Shown piece after piece: positions 33,701 to 41,975 of a stretch of 64,000 bases of DNA (within the stretch, counting starts at the first letter, position 1; every line of letters starts with the position of its first letter). The stretch comes from Streptomyces smaragdinus (GTDB taxonomy: Bacteria; Actinomycetota; Actinomycetes; Streptomycetales; Streptomycetaceae): positions 62,001-126,000 of the forward strand of contig NZ_WEGJ01000008.1 of the NCBI RefSeq assembly GCF_009604385.1, given 5' to 3'. Position numbers and translations under genes: made by a program. The notes beneath the pieces were generated by a model that saw nothing but the letters and a program-made list of their open reading frames with translations, did not search any database and was not told the DNA's origin.

Positions 33701-34294
33701 ATGGCAAAGACGGAAACCGGCAAACGAGTCTCCGAAGCCCGCGAACGGCTCCTGCGGACCGCCGCGCAGCTCTTCTACGGCCGGGGCATCCACACCGTGG
33801 GCGTAGACCGCCTGGTCTCCGACGCGAAGGTCACCAACGCGACCTTCTACCGTCACTTCCGCAGCAAGGAGGACCTGGCCGTCGCGTACATCGGCACCGT
33901 CGACCAGGCGATCCGGTCCCAGATCGCCGGCCTGACGGCGGCGGACGGCTCGGCCGAGAGCATCCTGCGGGGCATCGGCGCGTCACTGGTCGAGCAGATC
34001 CGCTCGCCGGGATACCGCGGCTGCGCGTTCCTCAACGCGGGCGCGGAGTTCCCCGATCCCGACCACCCCGTCCACCGGGCCGTCGTACAGCACCGCGCGT
34101 GGTTCCTGGAGACCGTCACCGGGCTGTTCGCCGAGATCACGGTGGTGGAGGCGGAGCACGCCGGACGGCACTTCGTCATGCTCCGCGACGGGGCGATGAG
34201 CGCCGGCTATCTGGGCGACGCCGTGCTCGCCGGGGAAACCCTGATGCGCGGGATCGAGGGGCTGCTGCGGATCCACGCCGCCCGTGGTCGGTGA
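33701..34294 (+). CDS. TetR-family regulator of the divergent membrane gene
   Basis: 197 residues. The HTH region (about 12-58) reads RLLRTAAQLFYGRGIHTVGV then DAKVTNATFYRHFRSKEDL. The C-terminal domain contains PGYRGCAFLNAGAEFPDPDH, found in the TetR_C subgroup that includes AcrR-like regulators of redox or efflux genes. An ATG three codons upstream (33692) is an alternative start. It is divergent from the DUF308 gene, with two shared operators between them. Confidence 0.88.
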   Translation: MAKTETGKRVSEARERLLRTAAQLFYGRGIHTVGVDRLVSDAKVTNATFYRHFRSKEDLAVAYIGTVDQAIRSQIAGLTAADGSAESILRGIGASLVEQIRSPGYRGCAFLNAGAEFPDPDHPVHRAVVQHRAWFLETVTGLFAEITVVEAEHAGRHFVMLRDGAMSAGYLGDAVLAGETLMRGIEGLLRIHAARGR

Positions 34295-34303
34295 TACGGC
34301 GGG

Positions 34304-35062
34304 TCAGCCCCCGTACTGCTGGACGAACGCCTTGACCCGCTTCCAGACGTCCGGGTGCTCCGTCAGGATCGCGTTGCCGTGCTCGATGCCGTTCACCGGC
34401 TCGAACTTCTCGCCCTTCGACGCCGTCGCCGCCTTGTCCAGCTTCTGCGCGTCCTCAAAGAAGCGGGTGTCGTCGCGGGACGCGATGAGGTAGACCGGCA
34501 TCGTCAGCTTCGGGGCCGCCGCGAGGGCGTCGATGTCGCCGAACTCCGCGGGGCCGGAGAGGGAGACCACCGCCGACACGGCGGGCTTGATCTCGGCCGC
34601 GGCGGCGAGCGATCCCGTACCGCCCTTCGAGGCCCCGATCAGGATGATTTTCTCGGCGCCCTTCTCGCGGAGGAGCTTCGCGGCGGCGACCAGCTCGTCG
34701 ACCTCCGTGCTCATGCTGTTCACCGCCAGCGCCTGGTAGCCGTCGGCCGCGAGCTCGTCCGCCGCGGGGACCCAGGAGCACAGGTCGAGGTCGACCTGGT
34801 GGGAGAAGATGACGCCCGTCGTGCCCTTGCCGGTGCGGTACGCGTCGACCTGTTCGCCGTCGACCTCGAAGGACGTCGCGCCCGCGAGCTGGTCGCCCTT
34901 CAGACAGCCGAAGTCGTTGGGGCCGGAGCTGGTCTCCGGCGCCGCCTGGGGGGTGGCCGAGGTCTGCTCCGTACCGCTGTCGCCGTCATCACCGCAGCCC
35001 GTCAGCAGCGCCAGCAGCACCACCGGGGCAACGGCCCCCGTCCACACCCTCGTTCGCGTCAT
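34304..35062 (-). CDS. Alpha/beta hydrolase lipoprotein
   Basis: 252 residues. The signal peptide ends in a lipobox (LLALLTGCGD, Cys near residue 23), then a Thr/Ser/Pro linker. The hydrolase fold has a nucleophile elbow GASKGG (Ser near 145), an acid in ASRDDTRFF and a His in GIEHGNAIL. The layout is dienelactone-hydrolase-like, acting outside the membrane. The substrate is unknown. It is convergent with the TetR gene upstream and stands alone. Confidence 0.82.
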   Translation of the reverse strand: MTRTRVWTGAVAPVVLLALLTGCGDDGDSGTEQTSATPQAAPETSSGPNDFGCLKGDQLAGATSFEVDGEQVDAYRTGKGTTGVIFSHQVDLDLCSWVPAADELAADGYQALAVNSMSTEVDELVAAAKLLREKGAEKIILIGASKGGTGSLAAAAEIKPAVSAVVSLSGPAEFGDIDALAAAPKLTMPVYLIASRDDTRFFEDAQKLDKAATASKGEKFEPVNGIEHGNAILTEHPDVWKRVKAFVQQYGG

Positions 35063-35137
35063 GAACCCGGATGCTCGCGCCCCGGTACGGGCGAGGTCAA
35101 CGGCGGAAGGATCGCCTCCCCGTAACGATGAGGACGC

Positions 35138-35731
35138 TCACGGCAGCCGCAGCCCCGCGAACGCCATCGCGACCACCGCGTCCGCGACCTCCGCGCCGCT
35201 GTGCGGGCCGCGGGCGGTCGGGCGGTACCACTCGGAGACCGAGTTGATCATGCCGAAGAGGAGCCGGGTCGCCAGCCGCGCGTCGACGTCCGAGCGGATG
35301 TCGCCGTCCGCCGCGGCCTGCGTGAGCAGGAGGGCCACCCGGTGGTCGAACTGGCGGCGGCGCTCCATCGCCCACCGCTCGGTGTCGGTGTTCCCCCGGA
35401 CCCGCAGCAGCAGCGTGACGTACGGGAGGTCCGCCATCAGCACCTCCGTGCTGCGACGCGTGACGTATTCCAGCCGGTCGACCGCCCGCCCTTCGCGCGC
35501 GCCCTCTTCGTCCAGTACGCCGAAGAGCCCGTTGAGGGCGCGGCTGACGGCCCGGTGCAGGAGCTCTTCCTTTCCGCGGACGTGGTGGTAGATGGACGAC
35601 TTCGAGATGCCCGCGGCCTTCGACAGGTGTTCCATGGAGGTCCCGTCGTAGCCGCGCTCGATGAACACCTCCACGGCGACGGCCAGGAGGGACTCGGGCG
35701 TATACGTGTCGCGCTTGGCGGTGCTCGTCAC
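35138..35731 (-). CDS. paaR: TetR-family repressor of phenylacetate genes (PaaR-like)
   Basis: 197 residues from GTG, with AGGGG 10 nt upstream. The HTH (about 10-56) contains VAVEVFIERGYDGTSMEHLS and GISKSSIYHHVRGKEEL. The C-terminal ligand domain ends MINSVSEWYRPTARG. It lies divergently 88 nt from paaN, and an 18-bp near-palindrome sits between them. The same motif occurs before paaA. The PaaR role is inferred from this, matching TetR-type PaaR proteins that respond to phenylacetyl-CoA in other bacteria. Confidence 0.8.
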   Translation of the reverse strand: MTSTAKRDTYTPESLLAVAVEVFIERGYDGTSMEHLSKAAGISKSSIYHHVRGKEELLHRAVSRALNGLFGVLDEEGAREGRAVDRLEYVTRRSTEVLMADLPYVTLLLRVRGNTDTERWAMERRRQFDHRVALLLTQAAADGDIRSDVDARLATRLLFGMINSVSEWYRPTARGPHSGAEVADAVVAMAFAGLRLP

Positions 35732-35740
35732 TTATCCACA
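35732..35740 (-). other. Single DnaA-box-like 9-mer
   Basis: TTATCCACA is a perfect consensus box directly upstream of the tetR/paaR start. It stands alone, and its role is uncertain. Confidence 0.3.
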
Positions 35741-35751
35741 GCCCCTCTTGA

Positions 35752-35769
35752 ACCGACCGATCATTCGGT
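35752..35769. promoter_or_regulatory. paa operator between paaR and paaN
   Basis: ACCGACCGATCATTCGGT is a near-palindrome with ACCGA/TCGGT arms, 20 nt upstream of the TetR start and 50 nt upstream of paaN. It matches the site before paaA and is the likely binding site of the adjacent TetR protein, giving autoregulation and paaN control. Confidence 0.7.
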
Positions 35770-35819
35770 TACTCTAACCGCGACCGGAGTTTCCCTCCAG
35801 CTCGACGAGGAGTTGGCCC

Positions 35820-37502
35820 ATGACGACCGCGCTGAGTCACGAAGTGCTGACCGAGAGGCACCGGCCTCATCTCGACCAGGCGCTGGAGGCCGTGCGCACC
35901 CGTGCGTACTGGTCGCCCCACCCGGAGCATCCGAAGGCCTACGGGGACACGGCCCCGGCGGACGGACTGGCCGCGTTCGAGGCGCTGCGGGGCAGCCGCT
36001 TCGAGCTGGACCAGCCCGGGACGGACGGCTGGACGGGCGGCGAGGTGTCGCCGTACGGCTTCGAGCTGGGCGTGGAGTATCCGCATCCGGACGTCGACGT
36101 GCTGCTCCCGGCCATGCGGGCCGGGATGGGCGCCTGGCGGGAGGCGGGGCCGGAGCTGCGGGCGCTGGTGTGTCTGGAGGTGCTGGCGCGGATCAGCGCG
36201 CGGACGCATGAGTTCGCGCATGCCGTGATGCATACGTCGGGGCAGGCGTTCATGATGGCGCTCCAGGCCGGGGGGCCGCACGCGCAGGACCGCGGGATGG
36301 AGGCGGTGGCGTACGCGTACGCGGAGCAGGTGCGGACGCCGCTGGTGGCCGGGTGGTCGAAGCCGCAGGGGAAGCGGGATCCGCTGGAGCTGCGGAAGAC
36401 GTTCACCGCGGTGCCGCGGGGGGTGGCGATGGTCGTCGGGTGCAACACGTTCCCGACGTGGAACGGGTATCCGGGGCTGTTCGCCTCGCTCGCCACGGGC
36501 AATCCGGTGCTGGTGAAGCCGCATCCGCGGGCCGTGCTGCCGCTGGCGCTGACGGTGCGGGTGGCGCGGGAGGTGCTGGCGGAGGCGGGCTTCGACCCGA
36601 ATCTGGTGTGCCTGGCGGCCGAGGCGCCCGGGGAGGGGCTGGCGAAGACCCTCGCGGTGCGGCCGGAGATCCGGATCATCGACTACACCGGGTCGACGGC
36701 GTTCGGCGACTGGCTGGAGGCCAACGCGCCGCAGGCGCAGGTGTACACGGAGAAGGCCGGGGTCAACACGATCGTCCTGGACTCGACGGCGGACTACGCG
36801 GGGCTGCTGTCGAACCTGGCGTTCTCGCTGTCGCTGTACAGCGGCCAGATGTGCACGACGCCGCAGAACCTGCTGATCCCGCGCGCCGGCATCGACACGG
36901 ACGCCGGGCACAAGTCGTACGACGAGGTGGTGGCCGACCTGGCCGGCGCGGTCGACAAGCTCCTCGGCGACGACGCCCGCGCGGCGGCGCTGCTGGGGGC
37001 GATCGTCAACCCGGGGGTGAAGGAGCGGCTGGACGCGGCGGCGGACCTGGGCGAGGTGGCGCTGGCGTCGCGGGAGGTGACGCATCCGGAGTTTCCGGGG
37101 GCGGTGGTGCGGACGCCGGTGATCGTGAAGCTGGACGGGATGAAGCCTGGGGCTGAGGCGGCGTATCTGGAGGAGTGCTTCGGGCCGGTGTCGTTCGCGG
37201 TGGTGATGGACTCTACGGCGGACGCTCTCGATCTGCTCCGCCGGACGATCCGGGAGAAGGGCGCGATGACGGTCGGCGCGCACACCACGTCGGCGGAGGT
37301 GGAGCGGCTGGTCGAGGAGGTCTGCTACGAGGAGTGCGCCCAGCTCTCCCTGAACCTGACGGGCGGCGTGTACGTCAACCAGACGGCGGCGTTCTCCGAC
37401 TTCCACGGCAGCGGCGGCAACCCGTCGGCGAACGCGGCGCTGTGCGACGGGGCGTTCGTGGCGAATCGCTTCCGGACGGTGGAGGTTCGGCGGCCGGCGT
37501 GA
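35820..37502 (+). CDS. paaN: PaaN-type phenylacetate-pathway aldehyde dehydrogenase
   Basis: 560 residues of aldehyde dehydrogenase fold. Cofactor-binding blocks VPRGVAMVVGCNTFPTWNGY and NPVLVKPHPRAVLPLALTVR are present. DYTGSTAFGDWLE matches the ALDH FTGS element, and the catalytic Cys is in YSGQMCTTPQN. The hydrolase/hydratase (MaoC) domain of the longer PaaZ fusion is missing. It oxidises the open-chain aldehyde after ring cleavage of phenylacetyl-CoA epoxide/oxepin. GAGGAG precedes the ATG. The paaABCDE genes lie 7.5 kb downstream with a matching operator. Confidence 0.88.
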   Translation: MTTALSHEVLTERHRPHLDQALEAVRTRAYWSPHPEHPKAYGDTAPADGLAAFEALRGSRFELDQPGTDGWTGGEVSPYGFELGVEYPHPDVDVLLPAMRAGMGAWREAGPELRALVCLEVLARISARTHEFAHAVMHTSGQAFMMALQAGGPHAQDRGMEAVAYAYAEQVRTPLVAGWSKPQGKRDPLELRKTFTAVPRGVAMVVGCNTFPTWNGYPGLFASLATGNPVLVKPHPRAVLPLALTVRVAREVLAEAGFDPNLVCLAAEAPGEGLAKTLAVRPEIRIIDYTGSTAFGDWLEANAPQAQVYTEKAGVNTIVLDSTADYAGLLSNLAFSLSLYSGQMCTTPQNLLIPRAGIDTDAGHKSYDEVVADLAGAVDKLLGDDARAAALLGAIVNPGVKERLDAAADLGEVALASREVTHPEFPGAVVRTPVIVKLDGMKPGAEAAYLEECFGPVSFAVVMDSTADALDLLRRTIREKGAMTVGAHTTSAEVERLVEEVCYEECAQLSLNLTGGVYVNQTAAFSDFHGSGGNPSANAALCDGAFVANRFRTVEVRRPA

Positions 37503-37540
37503 GGCCACGAGGCCGTGCCGTCCTGGGTGGGCGGCACGGC

Positions 37541-37598
37541 CTGTGGATAACTTCTGCGATATAACCTCATTCTGAGGTTATATCGATCCTGCAGGTCA
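37541..37598 (-). repeat. Hairpin cassette A (non-coding copy)
   Basis: 58 bp. The plus-strand left edge is CTGTGGATAACTT, the centre a perfect 13-bp stem with a 3-nt loop (CGATATAACCTCA with TGAGGTTATATCG), and the right edge CCTGCAGGTCA. Read on the minus strand in the frame of the gene's own copy it gives DLQDRYNLRMRLYRRSYPQ, 19 codons without a stop. It lies 38 nt after paaN and is the outermost of three tandem copies. Confidence 0.8.
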
Positions 37599-37606
37599 CA
37601 GAGGTG

Positions 37607-37664
37607 CTGTGGACAACTTTCGTTCGTTAGCTTCAACTTGAAGCCTACGAACTCCTGCGGATCG
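37607..37664 (-). repeat. Hairpin cassette B (non-coding copy)
   Basis: 58 bp, 8 nt from cassette A. The edge is CTGTGGACAACTTT, the stem TTCGTTAGCTTCA with TGAAGCCTACGAA (13 bp, two mismatches) around ACT, and the right edge CTCCTGCGGATCG. Minus-strand reading gives DPQEFVGFKLKLTNESCPQ, again 19 codons. Confidence 0.78.
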
Positions 37665-37670
37665 GCGAGG

Positions 37671-37731
37671 CTGTGGATAACTCTCGCAATAGAGCTTCAA
37701 CTTGAAGCTCTATCTGAGTTCCCGCAGGTCA
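37671..37731 (-). repeat. Hairpin cassette C, abutting the gene's stop codon
   Basis: 61 bp, 6 nt from cassette B. The edge is CTGTGGATAACT, the stem ATAGAGCTTCA with TGAAGCTCTAT (11 perfect bp) around ACT, and the right edge CCGCAGGTCA. Its last three bases are the TGA stop of the neighbouring gene. Minus-strand reading resembles the others (FKLKLYCESYPQ at its end) but has one extra codon and one in-frame stop. Confidence 0.78.
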
Positions 37732-38490
37732 GCGGCCCCGACCGCCCCGTCCGGGGTTGTGGCGGTGCCGGGTGAGGTCGCGGCGTAGCTCGGAGACCTC
37801 CGTGCGCAGTTCGCCCACATCCGCGCGGACGTCCTCGCGCAGCTCGGCCATGTCACCCCGGATCCCGGCGACGTCCGCCTGCACATCCGCCAGGCGGATG
37901 CTCATCGCGCCGACGACCTCGTTCTGTGCCGCCATGCGCTGGTTGAGCTGGGTGAGCTCGCCCATGACCGGGGTCAGTACGCGCTCGGCGGTTGCGGTGA
38001 CGATGTCCTCGACGTGCTGGTCGAGGCTGTAGTGCCGCCCACCTGGCGACCACGGGGAGCCGGACGACGGTCGTGTGCGGCGCGTGCTTTCCTCGGCGTC
38101 GAGGAGGTAGGTCCGCACCCGCTGGGCGACCGCGCTGTCGCGCAGGAGCATGCCGGTGCAGAGGATGGCCCGGCGGGGCCAGAGGGCCAGGCTTGAGCGT
38201 GGCTGTGGATAACTTTCAGGAAAGGACTTCATTTTGAAGTCCTTATACTCTTGCAGGTCAGAGCCTCGCAGGATCCTTAGTCCACAGGACTGCAGCTCCT
38301 CTCGGTGTCGGTGGAACAGGTTATTCACAGCAGGCTCGGACACCTCGAAGTAGTCGGCGACAAGCTGCGTCGACGCGTGCACGCCGTCCGGCATCAGCAC
38401 AAGTGCCTTGACCTTGTCGAGTACGTCGGTTCGATGGCTCATGCCGGAGCGCAGGCTGCGCGACTCCAGCAGAGCGGCTTCCGTGATCAC
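37729..38490 (-). CDS. Putative DNA-binding protein containing a hairpin cassette; function unknown
   Basis: 253 residues from GTG 38488-38490, with GGAAGG 8 nt upstream. A GTG five codons earlier and an ATG at residue 17 are alternatives. The N-terminal part (HRTDVLDKVKALVLMPDGVH, then VADYFEVSEPAVNNLFHRHR) looks like a winged or HTH domain. Residues about 77-95, DLQEYKDFKMKSFPESYPQ, are encoded by cassette D. SSLALWPRRAILCTGMLLRD follows. The C-terminus is a heptad-like coiled coil (VQADVAGIRGDMAELREDVR) with a basic tail. Similar proteins recur in Streptomyces, but I know no assigned function. Three further cassettes lie directly behind the stop. Confidence 0.7.
   Translation of the reverse strand: MITEAALLESRSLRSGMSHRTDVLDKVKALVLMPDGVHASTQLVADYFEVSEPAVNNLFHRHREELQSCGLRILRGSDLQEYKDFKMKSFPESYPQPRSSLALWPRRAILCTGMLLRDSAVAQRVRTYLLDAEESTRRTRPSSGSPWSPGGRHYSLDQHVEDIVTATAERVLTPVMGELTQLNQRMAAQNEVVGAMSIRLADVQADVAGIRGDMAELREDVRADVGELRTEVSELRRDLTRHRHNPGRGGRGR
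38203..38260 (-). repeat. Hairpin cassette D, inside the coding sequence
   Basis: 58 bp with the same edges as the downstream copies: CTGTGGATAACTTTC on the left and TTGCAGGTCA on the right. The central stem is AAGGACTTCA with TGAAGTCCTT (10 perfect bp) around TTT. It encodes 19 codons of the surrounding gene. Only this unit, not the flanking gene sequence, is repeated downstream. Confidence 0.8.
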
Positions 38491-38699
38491 GGATAGGCCT
38501 TCCACGTGTTGGCGATTGAGGATGCGTGGAGGCCCTTGTCATCTCTAGCAGTTGTCCGGGGGCACTGCCTCCCGGCGCTTCATCGTCTCTGGCGTCGTCG
38601 AACTCGTAGCCCTGTTTTCTCCACGCGCCCAGTACAACGAGCACATTGTCGGACAGTCACGATCCACGCATGATCGTGACTGTCCGCAACGAACCGGGA
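38491..38699. other. Intergenic region upstream of the cassette gene
   Basis: 209 nt between the start of the cassette gene and the end of the UvrA-like gene, both on the minus strand. No terminator hairpin, RNA gene or further cassette is evident. It must contain the promoter of the cassette gene. Confidence 0.4.
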
Positions 38700-41075
38700 C
38701 TACGCCCCCACGTACTCCGCCAAATGCTCCCCCGTCAGCGTCGCCCGGGACTTCACGAGCTCCGCCGGCGTCCCCTCGTACACGATCCTGCCGCCGTCGT
38801 GCCCCGCGCCCGGGCCCAGGTCGATGATCCAGTCGGCGTGGGCCATGACCGCCTGGTGGTGCTCGATGACGATCACCGTCTTTCCCGAGTCCACCAGGCG
38901 GTCCAGCAGGCCCAGGAGCTGTTCGACGTCCGCCAGGTGAAGGCCCGTGGTCGGTTCGTCCAGGACGTAGACGCCGCCCTTGTCCGCCATGTGCGTGGCC
39001 AGCTTCAGGCGTTGGCGTTCGCCGCCCGAAAGGGTGGTCAGGGGCTGGCCGATCGTCAGGTAGCCGAGGCCCACGTCCTGGAGGCGCTGCAGGATCTTGT
39101 GGGCGGCGGGCGTGGCCGCGGGGCCCGAGGCGAAGAAGGCCTCCGCCTCCGTCACCGGCATCTCCAGGACCTCGCTGATGTCCTTGCCGCCCAGGTGGTA
39201 CTCCAGGACCGAGGCGTCGAAGCGCTTGCCCTCGCAGTCCTCGCAGGGCGTCGACGTGCCGGCCATGATGCCGAGGTCGCTGTAGATGACGCCGGCGCCG
39301 TTGCAGGTGGGGCAGGCGCCCTCGGAGTTGGCGCTGAACAGGGCCGGTTTGACGCCGTTGGCCTTGGCGAACGCCTTGCGGATCGGGTCGAGGAGGCCCG
39401 TGTACGTCGCCGGGTTGCTGCGGCGGGAGCCGCGGATCGGGCTCTGGTCGACCGAGATCACGCCCTCGTCGGCCGGCATCGAGCCGTGGACCAGGGAGCT
39501 CTTCCCCGACCCCGCCACCCCCGTGACCACCGTCAGCACCCCGCGCGGGATGTCGACGTCCACGTCCCGGAGGTTGTTCGCCGCGGCGCCCCGGATCGCG
39601 AGGGTCCCCGTCGGCGTGCGTACCGAGTCCTTCAGGGCGGCCCGGTCGTCCAGATGCCGCCCGGTGACCGTGTCACTGGCCCGCAGCCCTGCCACCGTGC
39701 CCTCGAAGCAGACCGTGCCGCCCGCCGTGCCGGCGCCGGGGCCGAGGTCCACCACATGGTCGGCGATCGCGATGGCCTCCGGCTTGTGCTCGACGACCAG
39801 CACCGTGTTGCCCTTGTCCCGCAGCCGCAGCAGCAGGTCGTTCATCCGCTGGATGTCGTGCGGGTGCAGGCCGATCGTCGGCTCGTCGAAGACGTACGTG
39901 ACGTCCGTGAGCGCCGACCCGAGATGGCGGATCATCTTCACCCGCTGCGCCTCGCCGCCGGACAGTGTGCCCGCCGGGCGGTCGAGGGAGAGATAGCCGA
40001 GGCCGATCTCCACGAAGGAGTCGAGGGACTTCCGCAGGGCGGTCAGCAGCGGAGCCATCGACGGCTCGTCGAGGCCCCGTACCCACTCGGCGAGATCCCG
40101 GATCTCCATCGAGCAGGCGTCGGCGATGGAGATCCCCTTGATCTTCGACGCGCGGGCGCCCTCCGTCAGCCGGGTGCCGTCGCAGTCGGGGCAGACGGCG
40201 AACGTGACCGCCCGGTCCACGAACGCGCGGATGTGCGGCTGCATCGCCTCGCGGTCCTTGGACAGCATCGACTTCTGCAGCTTGGGGATCAGGCCCTCGT
40301 ACGTGAGGTTGATCCCGTTGACCTTCACCTTCGTCGGCTCCTGGTACAGGAACGCGTGCCGCTCCTTCTTCGTGTACGCGCGGATCGGCTTGTCCGGGTC
40401 GAGGAAGCCGGACTCGGAGATGATCCGCACCACCCAGCCGCCGCCGGTGTACCCGGGGATGGTGAACGGGCCCTCGGACAGCGACTTGGCGTCGTCGTAC
40501 AGCTGGGTGAGGTCGATGTCCGTGACCGTGCCGCGGCCCTCGCAGCGGACGCACATGCCGCCGGTGCGGTGGAAGGTGACCTTCTCCGTCTTCGTCTTGT
40601 CGCTGCCCCGCTCGACGGTGAGCCCGCCGCTGGCGGAGACGGACGCGACGTTGAAGGAGAAGGCGCCGGGCGGGCCGAAGTGCGGGGTGCCCAGGCGGCT
40701 GAAGAGGATGCGCAGCATCGGGTTGGCGTCGGTGGCCGTGCCGACCGTGGAGCGCGGGTCGGCGCCGATGCGCTGCTGGTCGACGGTGATGGCCGTGGTC
40801 AGGCCCTCGAGGACGTCGACCTCGGGGCGGGCCAGGGTGGGCATGAAGCCCTGGACGAAGGCGCTGTACGTCTCGTTGATCAGCCGCTGCGACTCGGCGG
40901 CGACGGTGTCGAAGACCAGCGAGCTCTTGCCCGAGCCGGAGACCCCGGTGAACACCGTGAGCCGGTGCTTGGGGATCTCGACGGAGACGTCCTTGAGGTT
41001 GTTCTGCCGCGCGCCGTGCACCCGGATCAGATCGTGCCTCTCGGCGGCGGGCGGCGCGGACTTCTTGGACGGCAT
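38700..41075 (-). CDS. UvrA-like ABC ATPase (drug/DNA-damage resistance type)
   Basis: 791 residues from ATG 41073-41075, with GGGAGAG 7 nt upstream. It has two ABC halves: Walker [11 protein letters not shown] and [10 protein letters not shown], and signatures LSGGEAQR and LSGGERQR. It also has zinc-knuckle cysteines ([26 protein letters not shown]). It is about 150 residues shorter than housekeeping UvrA (about 940), so it belongs to the short UvrA2/DrrC-like class linked to antibiotic or DNA-damage tolerance. It is the last gene of a minus-strand run and lies 13 nt after the VOC gene. Confidence 0.88.
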   Translation of the reverse strand: MPSKKSAPPAAERHDLIRVHGARQNNLKDVSVEIPKHRLTVFTGVSGSGKSSLVFDTVAAESQRLINETYSAFVQGFMPTLARPEVDVLEGLTTAITVDQQRIGADPRSTVGTATDANPMLRILFSRLGTPHFGPPGAFSFNVASVSASGGLTVERGSDKTKTEKVTFHRTGGMCVRCEGRGTVTDIDLTQLYDDAKSLSEGPFTIPGYTGGGWVVRIISESGFLDPDKPIRAYTKKERHAFLYQEPTKVKVNGINLTYEGLIPKLQKSMLSKDREAMQPHIRAFVDRAVTFAVCPDCDGTRLTEGARASKIKGISIADACSMEIRDLAEWVRGLDEPSMAPLLTALRKSLDSFVEIGLGYLSLDRPAGTLSGGEAQRVKMIRHLGSALTDVTYVFDEPTIGLHPHDIQRMNDLLLRLRDKGNTVLVVEHKPEAIAIADHVVDLGPGAGTAGGTVCFEGTVAGLRASDTVTGRHLDDRAALKDSVRTPTGTLAIRGAAANNLRDVDVDIPRGVLTVVTGVAGSGKSSLVHGSMPADEGVISVDQSPIRGSRRSNPATYTGLLDPIRKAFAKANGVKPALFSANSEGACPTCNGAGVIYSDLGIMAGTSTPCEDCEGKRFDASVLEYHLGGKDISEVLEMPVTEAEAFFASGPAATPAAHKILQRLQDVGLGYLTIGQPLTTLSGGERQRLKLATHMADKGGVYVLDEPTTGLHLADVEQLLGLLDRLVDSGKTVIVIEHHQAVMAHADWIIDLGPGAGHDGGRIVYEGTPAELVKSRATLTGEHLAEYVGA

Positions 41076-41088
41076 GCTTCGGCTCTCC

Positions 41089-41511
41089 CTAGCTCTGGGG
41101 TCGGTCCGTCTGCTGGATGCGGACCATGGTGCCCGCGGGGTCGCGGAACGCGCAGTCCCGTACGCCGTACGGCTGGTCGACGGGCTCCTGGACGAGCTCC
41201 GCACCGGCCGCCAGGACCCGCTCGAACGTGGCGTCCACGTCGGCGGTGGACAGCACGATGCTGGCGTAGCTGCCCTTGGCCATCATCTCGGCGACCGTCC
41301 GGCGCTCCGTCTCCGTCAGCCCGGGCGTCGCGGACGGCGGGAACAGCACGATCGACGTCGACGGCGTGTCCGCCGGGCCCACCGTGATCCAGCGCAGCCC
41401 GCCGACGGCGACCTCGCCGCGGACCTCGAAGCCGAGGACGTCCCGGTAGAAGGCCAGCGACGCGTCCGGGTCGGTGTGCGGGAGGAACGTGGTGTGGATC
41501 GCGATGTCCAT
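41089..41511 (-). CDS. VOC-family (glyoxalase/bleomycin-resistance fold) protein
   Basis: 140 residues with two beta-alpha-beta-beta-beta modules: [20 protein letters not shown] near the N-terminus and [20 protein letters not shown] in the second half, ending [15 protein letters not shown] proteins bind metals and small substrates, or sequester drugs. It is sandwiched between an AraC regulator and the UvrA-like ATPase with gaps of about 10 nt, so the three are co-transcribed and may form one stress or resistance unit. Confidence 0.85.
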   Translation of the reverse strand: MDIAIHTTFLPHTDPDASLAFYRDVLGFEVRGEVAVGGLRWITVGPADTPSTSIVLFPPSATPGLTETERRTVAEMMAKGSYASIVLSTADVDATFERVLAAGAELVQEPVDQPYGVRDCAFRDPAGTMVRIQQTDRPQS

Positions 41512-41521
41512 GGTCCGCACG

Positions 41522-41965
41522 CTAGCGGTGGGCCGGGGAACGCGCGCCCCGTTTCCGTACGGGCCGCGTGACCTGCTTCTCCACACACGCCGGCATCCCC
41601 GCCGCACCTCCCTGGGCCTGCCGCCGGTACGCCCCCGGCGGCATCCCCACCAGCTCCGTGAACCGCGTCGTGAACGTCCCCAGCGACGAGCAGCCCACCG
41701 CCAGGCACACCTCCGTGACGCTGAGGTCCCCGCGCCGCAGCAGCGCCGTCGCGCGCTCGATCCGCCGCGTCATCAGATAGCCGTACGGCGACTCCCCGTA
41801 CGCCTCCTTGAACTCCCGGCTCAGGTGCCCCGCCGACATGTGCGCCCCGCGGGCGAGCGCGGCCACGTCGAGCGGCCGGGCGTACTCCCGGTCGATCCGG
41901 TCACGCACCCGGCGCAGCACCGCGAGGTCCCGCAGCCGCTGCTCGGGGGTGGGTCTGCTTGTCAC
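41522..41965 (-). CDS. AraC-family HTH regulator, DNA-binding domain only
   Basis: About 147 residues from GTG 41963-41965; an upstream in-frame GTG at 41989 gives 155. Neither start has an ideal ribosome site. The two AraC HTH motifs are [20 protein letters not shown] and [20 protein letters not shown], ending [10 protein letters not shown]. No separate ligand domain is present, so it is a stand-alone AraC DNA-binding module. It lies 10 nt upstream of the VOC gene and probably regulates it. Confidence 0.85.
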   Translation of the reverse strand: MTSRPTPEQRLRDLAVLRRVRDRIDREYARPLDVAALARGAHMSAGHLSREFKEAYGESPYGYLMTRRIERATALLRRGDLSVTEVCLAVGCSSLGTFTTRFTELVGMPPGAYRRQAQGGAAGMPACVEKQVTRPVRKRGARSPAHR

Positions 41966-41975
41966 CCTCCACAGC

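Noticed and set aside
37541..37731. Interpretation of the three tandem hairpin copies as a CRISPR array
   Set aside because: Units are 58-61 bp with variable stems and only 6-8 bp between them. There are no constant repeats with unique spacers and no cas genes.
37541..37731. Interpretation of the hairpins as integron attC sites
   Set aside because: No GTTRRRY core sites, no integrase gene and no gene cassettes between the hairpins.
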